This document shows, piece after piece, positions 7,177 to 10,959 of a stretch of 10,959 nt of DNA; position 1 is the first letter of the stretch, and the number at the start of each line of letters is the position of its first letter. The position numbers and the translations under genes are program-made. The notes beneath the pieces were generated by a model. That model was not told the DNA's origin, did no database searches, and saw only the letters and a list, made by a program, of their open reading frames with translations. Location of the stretch: assembly GCA_029864165.1 (NCBI GenBank), contig JAOTTZ010000026.1, positions 1 to 10,959 of the forward strand, in the 5' to 3' direction. Origin of the DNA: Burkholderiaceae bacterium (GTDB taxonomy: Bacteria; Pseudomonadota; Gammaproteobacteria; Burkholderiales; Burkholderiaceae_C).

Positions 7177-8598
7177 TCAAAGAGGTCTGAAGTAGAAGTC
7201 GCCCGATTCGTGCCCGCTGCCGTCAATGATTCCCCACTGCGGCTGTTGAGGGAACCCCAGCCGAATGGAGCCATCCAGCACCTCTTGCTGCACGGCAGCA
7301 AAGATATTGACCGACGGTATGGGCACGTCGTTGCGCTCCAGATACTGTACAAAAGCCTTGGCAAACAAAGACATGTTGCTGCCGTCGGTAGGCTCAAGCA
7401 CCGGCGCCAAACCGCCGGAAGTCAACGCCGTGCGCGACTTTGCCGTGTAGATTTTTTCGAAACTCTGCAAGTACTGGCGCGATGCCAATGGGTCTGCCGA
7501 GGGCGCTGCCAGAGCGCCCCGGAACTGAAGAAAGCGGGCGGAGTAGCAAGAATCGGATACGACCAGTACATGTCGCGCCGACAAAACGCTGAGCAAGTCT
7601 CGGACATCGCTGGTCGACACCCATAGTCGGGTTCTGTACTTATTCGACGACTGAACGCCTTCGCCATCTACGGGCAACCAGTAACCTTGCCCATTTTCCG
7701 ACTGCGCGCCATGCCCGGTGTAGTACACGAGCAGGTTGTCGGTGGGCTGCAGGGCCTCGTTCATGTCGTCCAGCGCCTTCAAGATCTGATTCTTGGTCGC
7801 GTTCTTGAGCGTTGTGACACGAAAGCCGTACTTTGACTTCAGCAACTCCCCAATCTTGTCGACTTCATTCACCGGCGAATTGAGTACCGGCATGTTTCGG
7901 TAATCGCTATTGCCAATCAAGAGAGCGTGATAGTCCCCAAACTTAAAGCGCTGCAGCAACTCGTCAACGGTGCCAGACGTCGATGAATCCACAGTCTGTT
8001 CGCTAAGCGCTGCGACGGACACCACCTCAATCTGGCGCGTTTCGACACCGGCGACTTGCTGAATAGACTGTTTGACCAATTCCTGAGCTTTCTCAGGGTC
8101 CTGAGCCACGCCAGGCCCGCCATTGGCGTGCACCTCGGCCAAGTTGATGATCGCGCGGCTATTGCCTTGTTTGGCTGCCTTTTCGTACCACTCGATCGCC
8201 TTGTTGAAATCCCGCGGCGCTCCGCCGGTGCCTTGTTGGTACATCTCACCGACATAGGCCTGCGCCTCGGCATTGCCCGTTGCCGCCACTTGCAGCCATG
8301 CAACGAGGCCCGCCTTTTGGGAGCCGCCTTGCTGCTCGCAAAGGCGCGCGCTGGTTTTCAGCAGACGTGACGGTGTGAAATGCAGCGACTTCTCACCCAT
8401 CTTGATCAACTGCGGCGGCAACAAACAATCGACGACAAGGTATTTCGACGAAGCATCACCGCCTGTGTCGGAGGAGGTCGCGAACACTTGTTCACCGGGT
8501 GCGGCACAGCCGCCGAGCACGCCGGCAAGCGCCAGCACGCTCAGCGCGATGGCCGAACGCGTCCAGATAAGTTTGTTGAACCGACACGTTGATTTCAT
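7177..8598 (-). CDS. Outer-membrane lipoprotein with Sel1 repeats and a caspase-like (C14) peptidase domain
   Basis: A 473-residue precursor. Residues 1-31 are a lipoprotein signal: basic start, hydrophobic core, and lipobox L28-G29-G30-C31. Ala at +2 (no Asp) predicts transport to the outer membrane. Residues about 109-180 form two Sel1-like repeats (NAEAQAYVGEMYQQGTGG and NSRAIINLAEVHANGGPG starts), normally a protein-interaction surface. Residues about 223-465 are a caspase/metacaspase fold: HALLIGNSDY (224-233), NSPVNEVDKIGELL (240-253), the strand LLVYYTGHGAQ with catalytic His296, and HVLVVSDSCYSARF with catalytic Cys351 behind Asp349, as in the usual D-S-C motif. Both catalytic residues are intact, so an active cysteine peptidase is expected; cleavage specificity cannot be read. 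The ATG (8596-8598) shares one base with the stop of the autotransporter gene (TGATG) and has GGAG five bases upstream inside that gene, indicating translational coupling. A lipid-anchored, presumably periplasmic or surface caspase is unusual, since most bacterial caspases are cytoplasmic. Confidence 0.92.
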   Translation of the reverse strand: MKSTCRFNKLIWTRSAIALSVLALAGVLGGCAAPGEQVFATSSDTGGDASSKYLVVDCLLPPQLIKMGEKSLHFTPSRLLKTSARLCEQQGGSQKAGLVAWLQVAATGNAEAQAYVGEMYQQGTGGAPRDFNKAIEWYEKAAKQGNSRAIINLAEVHANGGPGVAQDPEKAQELVKQSIQQVAGVETRQIEVVSVAALSEQTVDSSTSGTVDELLQRFKFGDYHALLIGNSDYRNMPVLNSPVNEVDKIGELLKSKYGFRVTTLKNATKNQILKALDDMNEALQPTDNLLVYYTGHGAQSENGQGYWLPVDGEGVQSSNKYRTRLWVSTSDVRDLLSVLSARHVLVVSDSCYSARFLQFRGALAAPSADPLASRQYLQSFEKIYTAKSRTALTSGGLAPVLEPTDGSNMSLFAKAFVQYLERNDVPIPSVNIFAAVQQEVLDGSIRLGFPQQPQWGIIDGSGHESGDFYFRPL

Positions 8599-9083
8599 CA
8601 GAACTCCAGTCGCAGTTCGGCGGTGATTGCGTGGTTAGTCGTCTCAGCTTTTCCGAGCACGGTCTGGTAGTAGATAAACGCCGACCGACCAACCCCGAAA
8701 TGTGAGGCTAGGCCCACACCCAGGTTGAAATAATTGCGGTCAGCGGGCGTCGTTTCGATGTTGATGATCGCGGGATTAGAAGTGGCGGCGGAGAAATTAG
8801 CCAGGACATTGCTGGTCCGGTCGTCCTTGTACTGATGCTCCCACTCGAAACGGACGTTGGGCACCAGCACCCCCCAATTGCGACTGATGGCATAGGCAAT
8901 TTGCCCACCAAGCACGCTGACCACCGACTCTGCCGTCTGCGCCTGCACGGCAAGCTGGGTGTCACTCGAGTTGGCCTGCTCGGTAAAGGCGTCTACTTTG
9001 ACCTTCGACGACGAGACCCGAACATACGGGCCCAGATTGAAGTTCGACACCAGCAGCGAGTAGCCGGCGCCCAAACTCACGCC
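8596..9083. repeat. Direct repeat, copy 1 (barrel end of the complete autotransporter)
   Basis: This stretch matches 10472-10959 in the same orientation without gaps. I count about 18 base differences in 488 (about 96% identity), giving five amino-acid changes in 160. The match stops abruptly at the ATG of the caspase lipoprotein gene (8596) on the left and continues to the window edge on the other copy. The period between copies is 1876 bp. Confidence 0.95.
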
Positions 9084-10199
9084 ATACTGCTCGCTATGGC
9101 TGCTGCCAATCGCAGCATCGGTCACCACCGTTGGAATAGCGATGTTGCGCGTCGACTCGTAGCGGTTACGCCCATACACCAGCGTGGCGTCGACATACGT
9201 CGTCGCCGTTGGGTAAAAAGCACCGTATAGCGACACGCCCGCACCGCGCGTATTCACCTCGCCGCCGGGCGTGCCATCGCTGGTGTCGAGCTCAGATCGA
9301 TTGTCGGTGTAACTCAGCGCGGCACCGACGACGGCTCGCGTCGAGATTTTGTAGTCAGCCCCTACGGTCATTCCTGCCGAACGCGAGCTGAACCCAGGGT
9401 CGAAGTCGGTCGGATGGATTTCACCTCTATCCCCTTCTACGCGGATGTACAAGCCAAGGTCCGTGGACGGGAAAGCGGCACCCGCTCCAAGTCCTGGCCC
9501 AGTGGTTTCTTCTGCGGCTGCAGGCGCAGCCTCATCGGCGGGTGGCGATGGAAGTGCTGCGGCGGCGTCAGGGGCGGCAACGATAGGTTGCTCGGCGCCG
9601 CCGCCGGCACCCGCGGCCCCAGCCGCAGCCGGTGCAGGTGCAGGTGGCGTTGGCACAGGCGATGGTGGTGGTGGCGCCGCGGCTGTCGACGGTGCGGGCG
9701 CCGCGGCTGCCGAGGGCGGGGGTGCAACAGCAGCAGAGCGAGGCGCTGGCGCCGCGGTGGGTGTTGGGGGCGGCCCACTGGTCAAACTCCTCTTCTGCGC
9801 GCCAACAACGCCGTATGGGCTGGCGCCAACTTTGGCTTGGCGCAATTCGTCCAGCCTCCCGCCAACCAGCGAGATCTGCTGCCGGACGCTGCCCAGCGCC
9901 GCTATGCTTTGCATGACCAACTTGTCGGGGGCAAGTTGCGCCAACGCGGCGGCACGCTCGTCTGGCGACAGATCGTTGCCATTAGAGGAAGCCAAAATGC
10001 TGCATAGCGCGTCGTTGCCGAACCCTGAGCAAAGTTGGTCTGCAGCTGGCTGCATCGCCGCGCCCACGCGAAGCACGTTCGACTGGTGCGCCCAAGAACT
10101 CCCGAGGCAGCATTTGAACACTGCCAACAGTACAGCTAGTGGCCGGATCAAGTTTCGGCCTCGTGGACCGTGCGATGCACTACGAGCAAATAGGGCCAT
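8598..10199 (-). CDS. Autotransporter beta-barrel protein with short N-terminal domain and Pro/Ala-rich linker
   Basis: A 533-residue protein. Residues 1-37 read as a Sec signal peptide (RGRNLIRPLAVLLAVFKCC core, cleavage likely after SWA). Residues 44-140 are a small, probably helical domain with two Cys (57, 66) and the motif LSPDERAAALAQLAPDKL, which resembles the region often found just before the barrel in autotransporters. Residues about 142-245 are almost only Pro, Ala, Gly and Ser. Residues about 246-533 are a classical autotransporter beta-barrel of alternating polar/hydrophobic strands (for example LGAGYSLLVSNFNLGPYVRV) ending in LRLEF, whose terminal Phe is the Bam recognition signal. 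There is no long beta-helical passenger, so the protein may act as a barrel scaffold for its partner rather than as a secreted-passenger exporter. ATG 10197-10199 has a strong Shine-Dalgarno (GAGGAG, six-base spacing). The stop overlaps the start of the caspase lipoprotein gene, and a near-identical gene lies upstream. Confidence 0.9.
   Translation of the reverse strand: MALFARSASHGPRGRNLIRPLAVLLAVFKCCLGSSWAHQSNVLRVGAAMQPAADQLCSGFGNDALCSILASSNGNDLSPDERAAALAQLAPDKLVMQSIAALGSVRQQISLVGGRLDELRQAKVGASPYGVVGAQKRSLTSGPPPTPTAAPAPRSAAVAPPPSAAAAPAPSTAAAPPPPSPVPTPPAPAPAAAGAAGAGGGAEQPIVAAPDAAAALPSPPADEAAPAAAEETTGPGLGAGAAFPSTDLGLYIRVEGDRGEIHPTDFDPGFSSRSAGMTVGADYKISTRAVVGAALSYTDNRSELDTSDGTPGGEVNTRGAGVSLYGAFYPTATTYVDATLVYGRNRYESTRNIAIPTVVTDAAIGSSHSEQYGVSLGAGYSLLVSNFNLGPYVRVSSSKVKVDAFTEQANSSDTQLAVQAQTAESVVSVLGGQIAYAISRNWGVLVPNVRFEWEHQYKDDRTSNVLANFSAATSNPAIINIETTPADRNYFNLGVGLASHFGVGRSAFIYYQTVLGKAETTNHAITAELRLEF
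8604..8607 (-). promoter_or_regulatory. Shine-Dalgarno of the caspase lipoprotein, embedded in the barrel gene
   Basis: GGAG on the minus strand lies five bases before the lipoprotein ATG and within the codons for the final Leu-Glu-Phe of the autotransporter. Because stop and start share a base (TGATG), terminating ribosomes could reinitiate directly. The same GGAG and ATG are kept at the duplicate barrel gene (10472-10483). Confidence 0.75.
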
Positions 10200-10205
10200 G
10201 GCTTT

Positions 10206-10211
10206 CTCCTC
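10206..10211 (-). promoter_or_regulatory. Strong Shine-Dalgarno of the autotransporter gene
   Basis: GAGGAG on the minus strand is six bases from ATG 10197-10199. It supports this start and is the best ribosome-binding site in the window. Confidence 0.8.
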
Positions 10212-10225
10212 TCGTGTTGTTTAGA

Positions 10226-10253
10226 TTTAGAAAGTGGCAATCGGTGCCATCAA
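10226..10253 (-). promoter_or_regulatory. Possible sigma70-type promoter of the autotransporter/caspase pair
   Basis: On the minus strand, TTGATG (10248-10253) and TCTAAA (10226-10231) are separated by 16 bp, with four of six matches to each consensus hexamer. It lies between the palindromic element and the autotransporter start. It is weak and judged by eye only. Confidence 0.22.
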
Positions 10254-10289
10254 AACGTTGGGACGCAAAGCCTTCGCTCACTTAGATAA

Positions 10290-10458
10290 GCTAGTGTAGT
10301 GTTGCACGCTATGCGGTACTTATATTACCGATGCGTTTGGCCCTGTAGCTAGGCGCAAACGACAGCAATAGCCAAAGCTATTGCGAGGATTTGCAACAAC
10401 GCTACGGGGCCAAAGGCGCGGTTTTTAAGTGCTGAATAGCGTGCAACACTGCACTAGC
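10290..10458. mobile_element. 169-bp long palindromic element, MITE-like candidate
   Basis: The whole stretch is one imperfect palindrome centred on about 10374. The outer 23 bp (10290-10312 against 10436-10458) pair with a single mismatch. The next block (TTTGGCCCTGTAGC against GCTACGGGGCCAAA) pairs with one wobble, and the apex is a perfect GCAATAGC/GCTATTGC stem with a CAAA loop (10365-10384). No coding frame is present. CTAG stands at both ends and could be a duplicated target (CTAG or TA), as favoured by some IS5- and IS630-type elements, but CTAG is itself palindromic so this is not proof. There is no T-run, so it is not a simple terminator. It could also be a structured intergenic RNA or a protein-binding cruciform. 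It sits between the two autotransporter copies. Confidence 0.6.
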
Positions 10459-10474
10459 CACTCGGTCGCTCCAT
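10454..10474 (-). other. Six-codon leftover frame at the stop of the upstream autotransporter copy
   Basis: As in the complete copy, the stop of the upstream barrel gene overlaps an ATG (10472-10474) with GGAG five bases before it. Here the frame reads only six codons (MERPSG) and ends at TAG inside the end of the palindromic element. It has no similarity to the lipoprotein signal peptide. It may be the remains of a coupled start whose gene was lost, or simply carried along in the duplication. Confidence 0.35.
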
Positions 10475-10959
10475 CAGAACTCCAGTCGCAGTTCGGCGGT
10501 GATTGCGTGGTTGGTCGTCTCAGCTTTTCCGAGCACGGTCTGGTAGTAGATAAACGCCGACCGACCAACCCCGAAATGTGAGGCTAGGCCCACACCCAGG
10601 TTGAAATAATTGCGGTCGGGTGGCGTCGTTTCGATGTTGATGATCGCGGGATTAGAGGTAACCGCCGAAAAATTAGCCAGGACATTGCTGGTCCGGTCGT
10701 CCTTGTACTGGTGCTCCCACTCGAAACGGATATTGGGCACCAGCACCCCCCAATTGCGACTGATGGCATAGGCAATTTGCCCACCAAGCACGCTGACCAC
10801 CGACTCTGCCGTCTGCGCCTGCACGGCAAGATGGGTGGCACTCGAGTTGGCCTGCTCCGTGAAGGCGTCTACTTTGACCTTCGACGACGAGACCCGAACA
10901 TAAGGGCCCAGATTGAAGTTCGACACCAGCAGCGAGTAGCCGGCGCCCAAACTCACGCC
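10472..10959. repeat. Direct repeat, copy 2 (barrel end of the upstream autotransporter)
   Basis: The partner of 8596-9083, same orientation, about 96% identical and gap-free up to the window edge, so the true repeat probably extends further right. Differences are unevenly spread, with a cluster of six in about 15 bp around 10668-10684. Confidence 0.95.
10474..10959 (-). CDS. Second autotransporter beta-barrel gene, N-terminal part cut by window edge
   Basis: The frame is open to the last base and ends at TGA 10474-10476. The visible 161 codons encode the C-terminal strands of an autotransporter barrel ending in LRLEF, with only five substitutions against the complete copy (Asp to Ala, Gln to His, Val to Ile, Ala to Val, Ala to Pro). 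The GTG at 10954-10956 is an ordinary internal Val codon, also present in the other copy, and is not a start. Most of the base changes are silent, which suggests that the barrel is still under selection or homogenised by gene conversion. Whether it has the same N-terminal domain and Pro/Ala linker cannot be seen. Confidence 0.9.
   Translation of the reverse strand, partial: GVSLGAGYSLLVSNFNLGPYVRVSSSKVKVDAFTEQANSSATHLAVQAQTAESVVSVLGGQIAYAISRNWGVLVPNIRFEWEHQYKDDRTSNVLANFSAVTSNPAIINIETTPPDRNYFNLGVGLASHFGVGRSAFIYYQTVLGKAETTNHAITAELRLEF

Noticed and set aside
7177..8598. Ordinary cytoplasmic metacaspase
   Set aside because: A clear lipoprotein signal with LGGC lipobox precedes the Sel1 repeats, and the start is fixed by the GGAG and the TGATG overlap, so the signal is part of the protein.
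9445..10224. A 259-codon Ala/Gly-rich open frame on the plus strand
   Set aside because: It is the antisense of the Pro/Ala-rich linker and signal region of the autotransporter. GC-rich Pro/Ala codons leave the opposite strand free of stops; there is no domain or ribosome-binding site.
10290..10458. Simple intrinsic terminator of the upstream barrel gene
   Set aside because: The arms are far too long and there is no T-run after the hairpin on the minus strand. A MITE-like or structured-RNA explanation fits better, although a secondary effect on transcription is possible.
10954..10956. GTG as the start of a small 160-residue barrel protein
   Set aside because: The same codon is an internal Val in the complete copy, and the frame continues to the window edge. 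This is a gene cut by the window, not a short gene.

Overview
The window most likely comes from a Gram-negative bacterium with moderately high GC, probably a member of the Pseudomonadota. The evidence is a signal-peptide-bearing autotransporter barrel ending in Phe, a lipobox lipoprotein, and a SPINDLY-type O-GlcNAc transferase-like protein. No rRNA, tRNA, CRISPR array, integrase or transposase gene is visible. Nothing fixes the genus.

Layout. Base 1 to 567 (+) is the 3' part of a DUF899 (thioredoxin-like) gene whose start lies off the left edge. It converges on a block of genes all on the minus strand, with a stem-loop in the convergent gap (568-620). Read in their own direction from right to left, the minus-strand genes are: the C-terminal part of an autotransporter barrel gene, cut by the right edge (10474-10959); a 169-bp near-perfect palindromic element (10290-10458); a complete autotransporter barrel gene (8598-10199) that is a close duplicate of the cut one; a caspase-domain Sel1-repeat lipoprotein (7177-8598); a polytopic membrane protein with an HExxH motif (5875-6963); an 8-TPR SPINDLY/OGT-like GT41 protein (3487-5748); and a GH15 glycosidase fused to a DUF547 domain (620-3304).

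How the genes may work together. The clearest functional unit is the autotransporter plus the caspase lipoprotein. Stop and start codons share one base (TGATG), and the Shine-Dalgarno of the lipoprotein lies inside the last codons of the barrel gene, so the two are probably translationally coupled. The barrel belongs in the outer membrane, and the lipoprotein is predicted to sit in the outer membrane (no Asp at +2). Together they look like a protease/barrel pair at the cell envelope. The second, 96% identical barrel gene next door has kept the start codon at its stop, but the reading frame that follows ends after six codons close to the palindromic element. This looks like an unequal duplication in which only one copy kept (or acquired) the caspase partner. 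The downstream genes (membrane HExxH protein, OGT-like protein, GH15-DUF547) are separated by gaps of 126-213 bp, so they may be separate transcription units. Their link to the barrel/caspase pair is only neighbourhood.
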